This document shows, piece by piece, positions 13,695 through 20,709 of a DNA stretch of 22,305 nucleotides. The notes beneath the pieces are model-generated. The model made no database searches. It had not been told where the DNA came from and saw only the letters and a program-made list of their open reading frames with translations. Position 1 is the stretch's first letter, and the number at the start of each line of letters is the position of its first letter. The position numbers and the translations under genes were made by a program. Source of the DNA: a virus. The DNA is taken from positions 1 to 22,305 of IMG/VR virus record IMGVR_UViG_3300021962_009101, one strand, 5' to 3'.

Positions 13695-14670
13695 GAAAAC
13701 ACAATTCAAATTAACGGATGAGAGAAGTAATTTCAAACCATTCAATTATCCGTGGGCATATGATGCGTGGCTAAAGCATGAACAAAGCCATTGGTTGCAC
13801 ACAGAAGTTCCAATGTCGGAGGACGTTAAAGATTGGAAAAAACATTTATCGGTTGAAGAAAAACAATTTTTAACACACATCTTTCGTTTCTTTACTCAAG
13901 GTGATATTGATGTTGCTGGTGGTTATGTTAAAAACTATTTACCACATTTTCCACAACCTGAAGTTCGTATGATGTTGGCTGGTTTTGCTGCCAGAGAAGC
14001 ATTACATGTCGCCGCATATTCACATCTGATTGAAACTCTTGGTCTACCTGAGACAACATACAATCAATTCTTAGAATACGAAGAAATGAGAGCCAAACAC
14101 GATTATGTCACCGACATTTCATCTAAGAATGGCACGATTGAATCGACAGCAACACACATTGCCGTATTCTCAGCATTCACCGAAGGTATGCAGTTGTTCT
14201 CATCATTCATCATGTTATTGAATTTTCCAAGGCATGGTAAGATGAAGGGTATGGGTCAGATTGTTACTTGGTCTATTGTTGATGAAACGATGCACGCCGA
14301 GTCTATGATTAAATTATTCAGAACATACATAGAAGAAAACAAAGAGATTTGGAACGACGAACTCAAGGGAAAAATTTATGTAATTGCTGAAAAGATGGTT
14401 CAGCTTGAGGATAAATTTATTGACCTTGCTTTCTCCATGGGAGCTATGCCTGGCCTTTCTAGTGATGATGTTAAACATTACATCCGTTATATTGCTGATC
14501 GTCGCCTTATTTCTTTGGGTTTAAAAGGTATCTTTAAAGTTAAAAAGAATCCATTGCCTTGGGTTGAAGAAATGATTAATGCACCCACGCACACAAATTT
14601 CTTTGAAAACAGAGCAACAGATTATGCTAAAGGTGCAACAAAAGGAACTTGGGATGAAGTATGGGCTTAA
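13687..14670 (+). CDS. nrdB: Class I ribonucleotide reductase, small (beta) subunit
   Basis: 327 residues from the ATG at 13687; a TTG two codons earlier is also possible. All six metal ligands and the radical tyrosine can be placed: Asp73 (TQGD), Glu104 and His107 with Tyr111 (REALHVAAY), Glu166 (FTEGMQLF), Glu200 and His203 (VDETMHAES). The spacings 73-104, 104-111 and 166-200 equal those of E. coli NrdB (84-115, 115-122, 204-238). It should therefore be a tyrosyl-radical type di-metal protein and not a radical-less variant. It generates the radical passed to NrdA. It overlaps the thioredoxin gene. Confidence 0.95.
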   Translation: MLKKTQFKLTDERSNFKPFNYPWAYDAWLKHEQSHWLHTEVPMSEDVKDWKKHLSVEEKQFLTHIFRFFTQGDIDVAGGYVKNYLPHFPQPEVRMMLAGFAAREALHVAAYSHLIETLGLPETTYNQFLEYEEMRAKHDYVTDISSKNGTIESTATHIAVFSAFTEGMQLFSSFIMLLNFPRHGKMKGMGQIVTWSIVDETMHAESMIKLFRTYIEENKEIWNDELKGKIYVIAEKMVQLEDKFIDLAFSMGAMPGLSSDDVKHYIRYIADRRLISLGLKGIFKVKKNPLPWVEEMINAPTHTNFFENRATDYAKGATKGTWDEVWA

Positions 14671-14681
14671 AGGAGTAAAAA

Positions 14682-14873
14682 ATGAAAAATAAAATAATTA
14701 CAGCAGAATGTGATAGCTGTGAATCGAGTTATGATATTCAATATACTGAAGAATTAACTTCACAGGATTATCCAGAGTTTTGTCCTTTTTGCGGAGAAAT
14801 TATAGAAGATATCACAGAACAAGAAGATAATGAAGATGACGATGATGACTGGCATGATGAGTGGACAAAGTAA
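14682..14873 (+). CDS. Small zinc-ribbon protein with acidic tail
   Basis: 63 residues with a strong ribosome binding site (aaaggag, 8 nt before the ATG). Two Cys pairs, C10-D-S-C13 and C34-P-F-C37, form a zinc ribbon typical of small phage DNA- or protein-binding proteins. The tail after residue 48 is nearly all Asp, Glu and Trp. The partner is unknown. It lies between nrdB and the GIY-YIG gene and ends at the base before the latter's ATG. Confidence 0.75.
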   Translation: MKNKIITAECDSCESSYDIQYTEELTSQDYPEFCPFCGEIIEDITEQEDNEDDDDDWHDEWTK

Positions 14874-15284
14874 ATGGAAGATTGGATATACAATGGTCAA
14901 ACTTTTTTGGATGAATCAATAGATGATAATTACGGTTTCGTTTATCTAATCACTAATTTAATAAACGATAAAAAATATATTGGCAAAAAGTTTTTCTATT
15001 CTTCAAAAACAAAACAAGTGAAGGGTAAGAAAAAAAAGTTTAAGATTTCAAGTGATTGGAAAGATTACTATGGTTCAAATGAAGAATTAAAGAAAGATGT
15101 TTTGTTACATGGTAAAAACAATTTTAAAAGAGAAATACTTTTTCTTTGCAAGTCAAAAGGTGAGTGTGCTTATCTAGAAGCAAAAGAACAATTTATTCAC
15201 GGCGTCTTAGAATTTGAAGATTATTATAATACGTGGATAATGGTGAGAGTCAGAAAATCACACATCAAAGGTTTAATCAAATGA
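14874..15284 (+). CDS. GIY-YIG-like nuclease
   Basis: 136 residues. The N-terminal GIY-YIG motif is degenerate but visible: GFVYLI (21-26) and KYIGKK (34-39), followed by SDWKDYYGSNEELKKDV (about 60-76) and a Glu in YLEAKEQF (about 101-108) that fits the metal-binding position. Single-domain proteins of this form are common in T4-like phages and resemble T4 Seg homing endonucleases without a clear DNA-binding domain. It does not interrupt another gene here. It could be a free-standing homing or host-DNA nuclease. The catalytic Arg cannot be placed with certainty. Confidence 0.75.
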   Translation: MEDWIYNGQTFLDESIDDNYGFVYLITNLINDKKYIGKKFFYSSKTKQVKGKKKKFKISSDWKDYYGSNEELKKDVLLHGKNNFKREILFLCKSKGECAYLEAKEQFIHGVLEFEDYYNTWIMVRVRKSHIKGLIK

Positions 15285-15616
15285 ATTTAATAAATGCACT
15301 GGAAAAAATTAAAGACTTCGATGTTCTTTTTTTTCTCCCAAAAGGCGAAAATTCCTTAAAAATAGAATTGTGTGAATATACAAATCCTGGTGAACAAGTT
15401 GGTGGAAATCATATGGGAAAAGAGTATCACATAGTTCTATTTAAGTGTGATGATGAAGGAACATACGATCACGATTCATTTGATGCAATTCTTGCGGATC
15501 CAAAAACTTATGTGTCAATGTTAATTCCACAGGATTGGTATGGTTTTGTTGCAAGAAAAACAACAACATCATTGAGCTTTGTCAAAGAAACCATTGACAA
15601 GATCAAAGAAAATTGA
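15281..15616 (+). CDS. Phage protein of unknown function
   Basis: 111 residues from the ATG at 15281, which overlaps the upstream stop as ATGA; a GTG at 15233 in the same frame is inside the previous gene and unlikely. No signal peptide. The sequence has an amphipathic N-terminus, HMGKEYHIVLFKCDDEGTY in the middle and DWYGFV near residue 85. No family is recognised. The last 7 codons contain the -35 box of the next promoter. Confidence 0.7.
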   Translation: MNLINALEKIKDFDVLFFLPKGENSLKIELCEYTNPGEQVGGNHMGKEYHIVLFKCDDEGTYDHDSFDAILADPKTYVSMLIPQDWYGFVARKTTTSLSFVKETIDKIKEN

Positions 15617-15622
15617 TACAAT
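15594..15622 (+). promoter_or_regulatory. Sigma70-like promoter of the RNase H operon
   Basis: TTGACA (15594-15599), a 17-nt spacer, TACAAT (15617-15622) followed by AC. The -35 is a perfect consensus and the -10 has 5 of 6. Transcription would start near 15629, leaving a leader of about 22 nt with taaggt before the ATG at 15651. Confidence 0.75.
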
Positions 15623-15650
15623 ACTTTCCTTCTTTATCTAAGGTTTTATA

Positions 15651-16514
15651 ATGATTCTCATTGATCTCAATCAGGTTCTATTGTCAGGTTTGATGGCACA
15701 AATTTCAAACCAAAAAGGTGTCGAATTGGAAGAAGGATTGATTCGCCATATGATTCTTAATATCCTAAGGACACACCTAAAAAATTTCCGAAATGAATAT
15801 GGTGAAGTTGTGTTGTGTTGTGACAACAGAAAATATTGGAGAAAGGAATATTTTCCTTTTTACAAAGCGGGTAGGAAAAAAACAAGAGAAAAATCCGATC
15901 TAAATTGGCACCTTATATTTGATATGTTATCAAAATTCAAACAAGAACTGAAAGATTACTTTCCTTACAAAGTAATTGATGTTGAGGGTGCTGAAGCTGA
16001 TGATATCATTGGCACATTAGTACCACAAAAAATTATGCATGAAAACATACTTATAATTTCTAGTGATGGTGATTTTCTTCAATTGCAACAGTGGAACAAT
16101 AAAAGTAAATATCAAGTTAAACAATATAATCCAGCACAAAAGAAATTAATTTTTTCCGAAAATCCATTGATGGAATTAAAAGAAAAAATTATTAAGGGTG
16201 ATAAAGGTGATGGCATACCCAATATATTATCTTCTTCGGATTGTTTTGTTAGAGATGTTAGACAAGCCACAATCTCAAAACAAAAACTTTCAAAGTTAAT
16301 GGAAAGCAATCACACATTGTGGGAAGATGAAACTGCAAAAATTGGTTTTTCAAGAAATAGTATTTTGATTGATCTAAACAATATACCAGTTGATATTAAA
16401 GAGAAAATCATAAATACTTATGAGGAAACAAAACCAGCTTCTAAGAAAAATATTCTAGATTATTTTATTGCAAACAAGTTAAAAAACTTAATGGATGTTA
16501 TTGAGGAATTCTAA
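15651..16514 (+). CDS. rnh: RNase H / 5'-3' exonuclease, T4 Rnh-like (FEN-1 family)
   Basis: 287 residues (T4 Rnh has 305). Metal-binding acids of the FEN family are visible: Asp5 (LIDLN), Asp58 (CCDNR), AEADDIIGTL (115-124, Asp117/118), SSDGDFLQL (137-145, Asp139/141) and KGDKGDGIPN (182-191). The enzyme removes RNA primers and adjacent DNA during lagging-strand synthesis, working with the phage polymerase and with the primase encoded 9 kb upstream. It is the first gene after the promoter at 15594-15622, and its stop overlaps the next start by 1 nt. Confidence 0.92.
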   Translation: MILIDLNQVLLSGLMAQISNQKGVELEEGLIRHMILNILRTHLKNFRNEYGEVVLCCDNRKYWRKEYFPFYKAGRKKTREKSDLNWHLIFDMLSKFKQELKDYFPYKVIDVEGAEADDIIGTLVPQKIMHENILIISSDGDFLQLQQWNNKSKYQVKQYNPAQKKLIFSENPLMELKEKIIKGDKGDGIPNILSSSDCFVRDVRQATISKQKLSKLMESNHTLWEDETAKIGFSRNSILIDLNNIPVDIKEKIINTYEETKPASKKNILDYFIANKLKNLMDVIEEF

Positions 16515-16939
16515 TGAAATCTATGTATGAAATTTTTGATGATTTTGAGTCAGCAAAAAATAAAAAAGAAAAAATGCAAGTGATAGAAAAAAATCTATCA
16601 CAAACTCTAGTTGATATTTTAAAGTTAACCTATCATCCAAATTTTAAATGGAAAATAAAAGAACTTCCAGAAAACTATAAAGTACCAAATGATATTTTAC
16701 CAGGTATCACTTATGATAGTTTGAATGCACAAATCAGAAGGCTTTATCTTTTCTTAGAAGGAAATTCTACCGCCGAATCAATAAGTGATAAAAGACGCAC
16801 AGAACTACTGATACAAATGTTAGAATCAATTGAACCCAGAGAAGCTGAAATAATACTAGGCATCTTTCAAAAAGACCTAGGTGTTAAGGGATTGGATTAT
16901 AAATTTGTAAAAGAAGCTTTCCCAGATTTAATACCATGA
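16514..16939 (+). CDS. Conserved T4-like phage protein of unknown function (DUF6433-like)
   Basis: 141 residues, all-alpha and soluble. It resembles a family next to replication genes in T4-like aquatic phages, which I believe is DUF6433: an N-terminal FDDFESAKNKKEKMQVI, a FKWKIKELPENYKVP region (about 46-60) and a C-terminal GVKGLDYKFVKEAFPDLIP (about 123-141). The RRTELLIQMLESIEPREAEIILGI block (about 93-116) is the most conserved-looking part. The function is unknown. It is translationally coupled to rnh and to the next gene (4-nt overlap). Confidence 0.75.
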   Translation: MKSMYEIFDDFESAKNKKEKMQVIEKNLSQTLVDILKLTYHPNFKWKIKELPENYKVPNDILPGITYDSLNAQIRRLYLFLEGNSTAESISDKRRTELLIQMLESIEPREAEIILGIFQKDLGVKGLDYKFVKEAFPDLIP

Positions 16940-17307
16940 CATTAAAAGAAAAAATAGTTGTTGTGTGTGGAGAATTTGATCCTTTTACTCCAGATGATTT
17001 AACTTTCCTTAAAAAATGCAGAGAAAAATGTGATTGGTTGGTTGTTGGAATATATTCCGACATTTGGATGGCCACTAATAGAGGAGGTTTCACATTCAAC
17101 TATGAATCCAGAAATGAATTATTAAAAAACATAAAATATGTAGATGAAATATTTCAATTTAATGATTCGGACGGAACAGTTTGTAATTTATTAAAAATAG
17201 TAAAAGTTTGTTATCCTAGAGCTTATATAACTTTTGTGTCCGAACAGGACATGCACAATATGCCCGAAACAAAAATTCGTGGAATTAATTTTGAAATATT
17301 AAAATAA
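16936..17307 (+). CDS. Nucleotidyltransferase-fold protein with altered HxGH motif
   Basis: 123 residues with the alpha/beta pattern of the cytidylyltransferase family: VVVCGEFDPFTPDDL (8-22), DWLVVGIYSD (about 33-42), a RNELLKNIKYVDEIF block (about 55-69) and a terminal ETKIRG resembling the ISSTxIR motif. In active members the segment is FDPxHxGH; here residues 18-21 read TPDD, so both catalytic His are missing. It may bind nucleotide without transfer activity or have a changed reaction. Length is close to the glycerol-3-phosphate cytidylyltransferase type (about 130). It overlaps its upstream neighbour by 4 nt. Confidence 0.75.
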   Translation: MTLKEKIVVVCGEFDPFTPDDLTFLKKCREKCDWLVVGIYSDIWMATNRGGFTFNYESRNELLKNIKYVDEIFQFNDSDGTVCNLLKIVKVCYPRAYITFVSEQDMHNMPETKIRGINFEILK

Positions 17308-17319
17308 GGAGATTTTTAA

Positions 17320-17511
17320 GTGTCAAAATATGTAGCTAAATTTCGTAAGAATAGGGACTACGATGAAGAATATAGTTTTTATGAAGAAAAAAAGAAAAAA
17401 ACAGATTATTCAAAATATAGAAAAATGAAAAACTATCGTTATGAAGATTTGGATTATTATGGTGATGATTATGTGAACACAAAGAGAAAAAAAGAAAAAA
17501 GTGTTTACTAG
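17320..17511 (+). CDS. Small charged Tyr/Lys/Asp-rich protein
   Basis: 63 residues from a GTG start with a full taaggag site 8 nt upstream, which decides this start. About two thirds of residues are Lys, Arg, Asp, Glu or Tyr (for example YDEEYSFYEEKKKK and YEDLDYYGDDYV). No family is recognised. It is the last gene before an intergenic region holding a strong promoter. Confidence 0.6.
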   Translation: MSKYVAKFRKNRDYDEEYSFYEEKKKKTDYSKYRKMKNYRYEDLDYYGDDYVNTKRKKEKSVY

Positions 17512-17535
17512 CGTTGTTGAAAAACAACAATAAAC

Positions 17536-17564
17536 TTGACTGGTGTTGGATTTTGAAGTATAAT
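17536..17564 (+). promoter_or_regulatory. Strong sigma70-like promoter of the 17.6-22 kb operon
   Basis: TTGACT (17536-17541), a 17-nt spacer and a perfect TATAAT (17559-17564) followed by AC. The -10 overlaps an inverted repeat GAAGTAT (17555-17561)/ATACTTC (17571-17577), which could be an operator or a hairpin at the 5' end of the mRNA. The first gene starts at 17588 with cgga about 9 nt upstream. Confidence 0.82.
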
Positions 17565-17587
17565 ACAAAAATACTTCGGAATGAAAA

Positions 17588-17920
17588 ATGATTATTTACA
17601 CCAGATTACAAAAATCAAAATCAAAACGCAAGCCCAAAGCTGTGCGTGAACAATATGAGCAATGGTTGGCGTCACATCAGCCAATAAAAAAAATAAAAGC
17701 TGTAAAAAATGAAAAATTAGTTTACAGTTTAACGGCACCTGCCGGCCGCGAGCCGGTTTACATTCCTTCACTCAATAGTGGTGTCGGAAACACAGCCAAA
17801 GCAAATCCTAAAGTTTATACAGGCGAAAAAATGTTGGGCATCGCTACGATGCACAAATCCAACGCTGTTCCTGTTTTTAATAGTGAAGAAGCAGTACAAA
17901 TTTCGAGCATGAGGCGATAA
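17588..17920 (+). CDS. Conserved basic phage protein of unknown function
   Basis: 110 residues. A Lys/Arg-rich N-terminus (about 8-45, including REQYEQWLASHQP) is followed by LTAPAGREPVYIPSLNSG (about 49-66) and the well conserved KVYTGEKMLGIATMHKSNAVPVFNSEEA (about 76-103). This last block is one I recognise in small proteins of many aquatic phages. The function is unknown; the basic character suggests nucleic acid binding. It is the first gene downstream of the strongest promoter in the window, so it is probably made early. Confidence 0.8.
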   Translation: MIIYTRLQKSKSKRKPKAVREQYEQWLASHQPIKKIKAVKNEKLVYSLTAPAGREPVYIPSLNSGVGNTAKANPKVYTGEKMLGIATMHKSNAVPVFNSEEAVQISSMRR

Positions 17921-17921
17921 A

Positions 17922-18074
17922 ATGAAGAAAAAAATGACAATTGTTGTAAAAAAACAACGACCGGTGTGCAGAACTCCAATCAAGCCTGTACAAAAACATA
18001 AAAATGACGTAAAATTTAATCGTAAACAAAAACATACGATGAATTTGTCATGTTTTTTAATCAAGGAAGCATAA
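17922..18074 (+). CDS. Very small basic protein
   Basis: 50 residues, starting 1 nt after the preceding stop (gataaaATG) and ending 1 nt before the next ATG, so it fits exactly into the operon. It is strongly basic (MKKKMTIVVKKQRPVCR and several further Lys/Arg) with two Cys. No family is recognised. Support is position and spacing only. Confidence 0.55.
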   Translation: MKKKMTIVVKKQRPVCRTPIKPVQKHKNDVKFNRKQKHTMNLSCFLIKEA

Positions 18075-18075
18075 A

Positions 18076-18351
18076 ATGTCACAAAAATATGAATTTGATG
18101 AGTTGGATCAAGCAGTCCGAGAGTGGGCCGTCATGTCACAATGGGAAAAAGATCAAGAATGGTATGAAAATTTGCAAAAACAAAGTTGGCCAGCTCAAAT
18201 TTTTGATACTGATGATGGTTCCGGTGATGGAATTCTACAATTTCCCGATGAATTGATTAGATTGAAGGGCTGGAAAGAAGGAACTGTTTTGAATATGATG
18301 GTTGAAGAAGGTCCAACAGGAAATATTTTAATTATTACGGAGAAAAATTGA
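18076..18351 (+). CDS. Small protein with AbrB/MazE-like C-terminal domain
   Basis: 91 residues. The N-terminal half is acidic and helical with many Trp (REWAVMSQWEKDQEW). The C-terminal half (about 49-89), DGILQFPDELIRLKGWKEGTVLNMMVE then GNILII, has the pattern of the swapped-hairpin SpoVT/AbrB or MazE antitoxin fold (PxELxxxxGWxxGxxL). Such small proteins occur in T4-like aquatic phages; a DNA-binding or antitoxin-like role is possible but no toxin gene is adjacent. A gaagcataaa spacer precedes the ATG. Confidence 0.65.
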   Translation: MSQKYEFDELDQAVREWAVMSQWEKDQEWYENLQKQSWPAQIFDTDDGSGDGILQFPDELIRLKGWKEGTVLNMMVEEGPTGNILIITEKN

Positions 18352-18352
18352 A

Positions 18353-20428
18353 ATGGAATTGGTTGAATCAAAATCTTTGCTTGCAAAATTGATGGCCACT
18401 GAAAATTTGATCATTGAACAAAGAAATGTAAGGACTGCCGCATTTGATGTGAAAAATAGGATTCTTGTGGTTCCTATTTTAGATAAAAATCTTTCTTCTG
18501 AAATTTATGATCTTTTTATGGGCCATGAAGTTGGTCATGCTCTTTATACACCAGAAGCCGGTTTGATTCGTGCTAGAGATTCAGGAATCAATTTGATGGT
18601 GGCAAATATAGTTGAAGATTCACGAATTGAAAGAAAAATCAAGTACAAATATCCTGGTCTGAAGCGATCTTTTGTCAAAGCTTATAAAGAGCTTTTGAAT
18701 AAAGATTTCTTTGGCACAAAAGATGTGAATATCAACAAAATGAATTTACTTGACCGCATCAATTTACATTGTAAAGGTGGTGCAAGTCTGAATATTCTTT
18801 TTTCTGAAGAAGAAAAAAATATTGTTGAAATGGTTGAAAATACTGAAACATATGATGATGTTATTGATGTTTCAAAAAAAATCATGGATTTTATAAAACA
18901 AAAAAATGAAGAACGAAAAAAACAATTCAAAGAAGAATCAGACGAATATGATTTCGATGGAGATGGTGAATCGGATATTGAATTTGATGATGATTTTGAT
19001 GAACAACAAAACGATTCATCTTCAAAAGAAGATGTAAGAAAAAATTCTAAAGACGACTTGATGGATGATACATCAAGTGAATCGGAAACAGATAAAACAA
19101 AAAATGTTTTTGATGATACAAAAATGGATGAAAGAGAATTTCGTTCTTTTACTGAAGAATCTTTCTCACAAAATCAAACAAAACTTTTTGATGAAAAATC
19201 TAGAGGTTATAACTATATCAATGTTCCTGATTTTGACATGAAAAGTATTTTTGATTACAAAAAAGTATGGAAACAATACAAAGAATCAAATTATGAAATT
19301 GATAAGACACTATACAAAAAAGTCCGTAATGAAGGAAACAAAGTAGTTTCATATCTTGTCAAAGAGTTTGAAATGAAGAAGAATGCGGATCAATTGAAGC
19401 GAGCAACAACAGCCAAAACTGGAGAATTGGATGTAAACAAGTTGTTCTCTTATCAATTCAGTGAAGATATCTTCAAAAAACTTAGTATTATTCCTGGTGG
19501 CAAATCACATGGTCTGGTCATATTTCTTGATTGGTCTGGCTCTATGCATGAACATTTGGGTAACACCATCAAGCAATTGATTAATCTAACTTTCTTTTGC
19601 AAGAAGGTAAACATTCCTTTTGAAGTATATTGTATCAAAGAAGCTGTCGGCAATTCTATTAAATTCTCTTTGAAAGAGGGTGATTTGGCTTGCGGCGGTT
19701 TGGAACTGATGAATATCATTTCTAGCCGAATGAATGCAGCGGAATTCAATTATGCTTGCTCTGCATTGATTAACATGTCAGTAAACAATGGTTACAGGAT
19801 TTACAATCGATTCATTCCAGATTGGATGCAATTGCATGGCACGCCGTTAAATGAAGCTATTGTTTGTGCAATGAAAATTGTTCCTGAGTTTCAAAAGAAA
19901 AACAAATTGCAAATTGTCAATACAGTATTTTTGACAGATGGTGAGGGGCATACAATATACAATAAAATTGGTGAAATCAGAAGTGTTACTGGTTCTTCAG
20001 AATTTATCGTTTTGCGGGATCCCGTAACAAAGAATCAAGAACAAATTCATATCAAAGAATATGCTGCAAAGCAAACAGATGCATTGATTCATTTGCTCCG
20101 TAAAAGAACCAATTCTAATGTGATGGGATTCTATATCATTAGTGGTCGTGATTTTAATCGTAAACTGAGTGTTTGGTTTAAAAACACCAACGACCATGAA
20201 GAAATTAAAACCGAATTTAAAAAGAATAAATTTAAGGTTCTAGAGAATACTGGTTATAACGAATATTATATTCTGCACAGTAACAGTATGGATACAGAAG
20301 AAGATTTGGAAATGAAAACGCCTGATAATCTAACCACAAGGAATCTGGTGTCTGCATTTACAAAATATGCTGGTGCTCGTGTTGCAAACCGAGTTGTGTT
20401 AAATCGTTTTATTCATTTGATTTCTTGA
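18353..20428 (+). CDS. Metallopeptidase-like plus VWA domain protein (CobT-like)
   Basis: 691 residues. An N-terminal HEVGH zinc motif (58-62) is followed by NIVEDSRIERK (85-95), which could give the third ligand. A long acidic, Ser-rich linker (about 195-260) follows, then a CobT-like region (ATTAKTGELDVNKLFSYQF) and a von Willebrand A domain with the MIDAS sequence DWSGS (393-397), GTPLNEAI (about 495) and LTDGEG. Homologues in T4-like aquatic phages are annotated as peptidase or cobaltochelatase CobT and usually accompany a MoxR/CobS AAA ATPase, which is not in this window. It is probably a protein-remodelling or processing partner of that ATPase; a role in cobalamin synthesis is not shown. 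Confidence 0.88.
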   Translation: MELVESKSLLAKLMATENLIIEQRNVRTAAFDVKNRILVVPILDKNLSSEIYDLFMGHEVGHALYTPEAGLIRARDSGINLMVANIVEDSRIERKIKYKYPGLKRSFVKAYKELLNKDFFGTKDVNINKMNLLDRINLHCKGGASLNILFSEEEKNIVEMVENTETYDDVIDVSKKIMDFIKQKNEERKKQFKEESDEYDFDGDGESDIEFDDDFDEQQNDSSSKEDVRKNSKDDLMDDTSSESETDKTKNVFDDTKMDEREFRSFTEESFSQNQTKLFDEKSRGYNYINVPDFDMKSIFDYKKVWKQYKESNYEIDKTLYKKVRNEGNKVVSYLVKEFEMKKNADQLKRATTAKTGELDVNKLFSYQFSEDIFKKLSIIPGGKSHGLVIFLDWSGSMHEHLGNTIKQLINLTFFCKKVNIPFEVYCIKEAVGNSIKFSLKEGDLACGGLELMNIISSRMNAAEFNYACSALINMSVNNGYRIYNRFIPDWMQLHGTPLNEAIVCAMKIVPEFQKKNKLQIVNTVFLTDGEGHTIYNKIGEIRSVTGSSEFIVLRDPVTKNQEQIHIKEYAAKQTDALIHLLRKRTNSNVMGFYIISGRDFNRKLSVWFKNTNDHEEIKTEFKKNKFKVLENTGYNEYYILHSNSMDTEEDLEMKTPDNLTTRNLVSAFTKYAGARVANRVVLNRFIHLIS

Positions 20429-20429
20429 T

Positions 20430-20708
20430 ATGAAAATTGACAAACAAACAAAAGAGATTTTCTGTATTACACAGGAAGAGTGTGCTGAGGTGACACAAGC
20501 CATTTCTAAAATTTTTAGATTTGGCTTTGAATCAATGAATCCTCATACCAATAAAACAAACAAACAATCCTTAGAAGAAGAAGTTGGTGATCTTCTTGCC
20601 ATGGTTGACATTCTTGTGGAGAAGTGTATAATCTCTGACAACAACCTAAACATTGCAAGAAACGCAAAGAAAGAAAAGCTCAAGAAGTGGTCGAGCATTG
20701 AGGTGTGA
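20430..20708 (+). CDS. MazG-like NTP pyrophosphohydrolase (second, unrelated to the one at 8146)
   Basis: 92 residues. EECAEVTQAISKIFRFG gives Glu16, Glu17 and Glu20, and LEEEVGDLLAMVD gives Glu50/51 and Asp54: the ExxE(12-28)ExxD metal-binding pattern of MazG-type enzymes, with FRFG as in phage MazG-like proteins. Likely hydrolysis of (d)NTPs or of (p)ppGpp-like alarmones; the substrate cannot be told. It starts 1 nt after the VWA gene stop and contains a consensus promoter sequence. Confidence 0.83.
   Translation: MKIDKQTKEIFCITQEECAEVTQAISKIFRFGFESMNPHTNKTNKQSLEEEVGDLLAMVDILVEKCIISDNNLNIARNAKKEKLKKWSSIEV
20605..20632 (+). promoter_or_regulatory. Possible internal sigma70-like promoter inside the MazG-like gene
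   Basis: TTGACA (20605-20610), a 16-nt spacer and TATAAT (20627-20632), both perfect consensus hexamers, within coding sequence. It would transcribe the cupin gene (20710) and downstream genes. Unlike the other three it is not followed by AC, and it may be a coding coincidence (codons of VDILVEKCIIS). Confidence 0.45.
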
Positions 20709-20709
20709 T

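Noticed and set aside
17513-17530. Hairpin GTTGTT-GAAA-AACAAC after the small charged protein
   Set aside because: The stem has only 6 weak pairs and no T-tract follows, so it is not a credible terminator.
18353-20428. Assigning cobT and cobalamin biosynthesis to the VWA protein
   Set aside because: No other cobalamin gene is present, the HEVGH motif is a peptidase signature, and phage CobT/CobS annotations rest on distant similarity.
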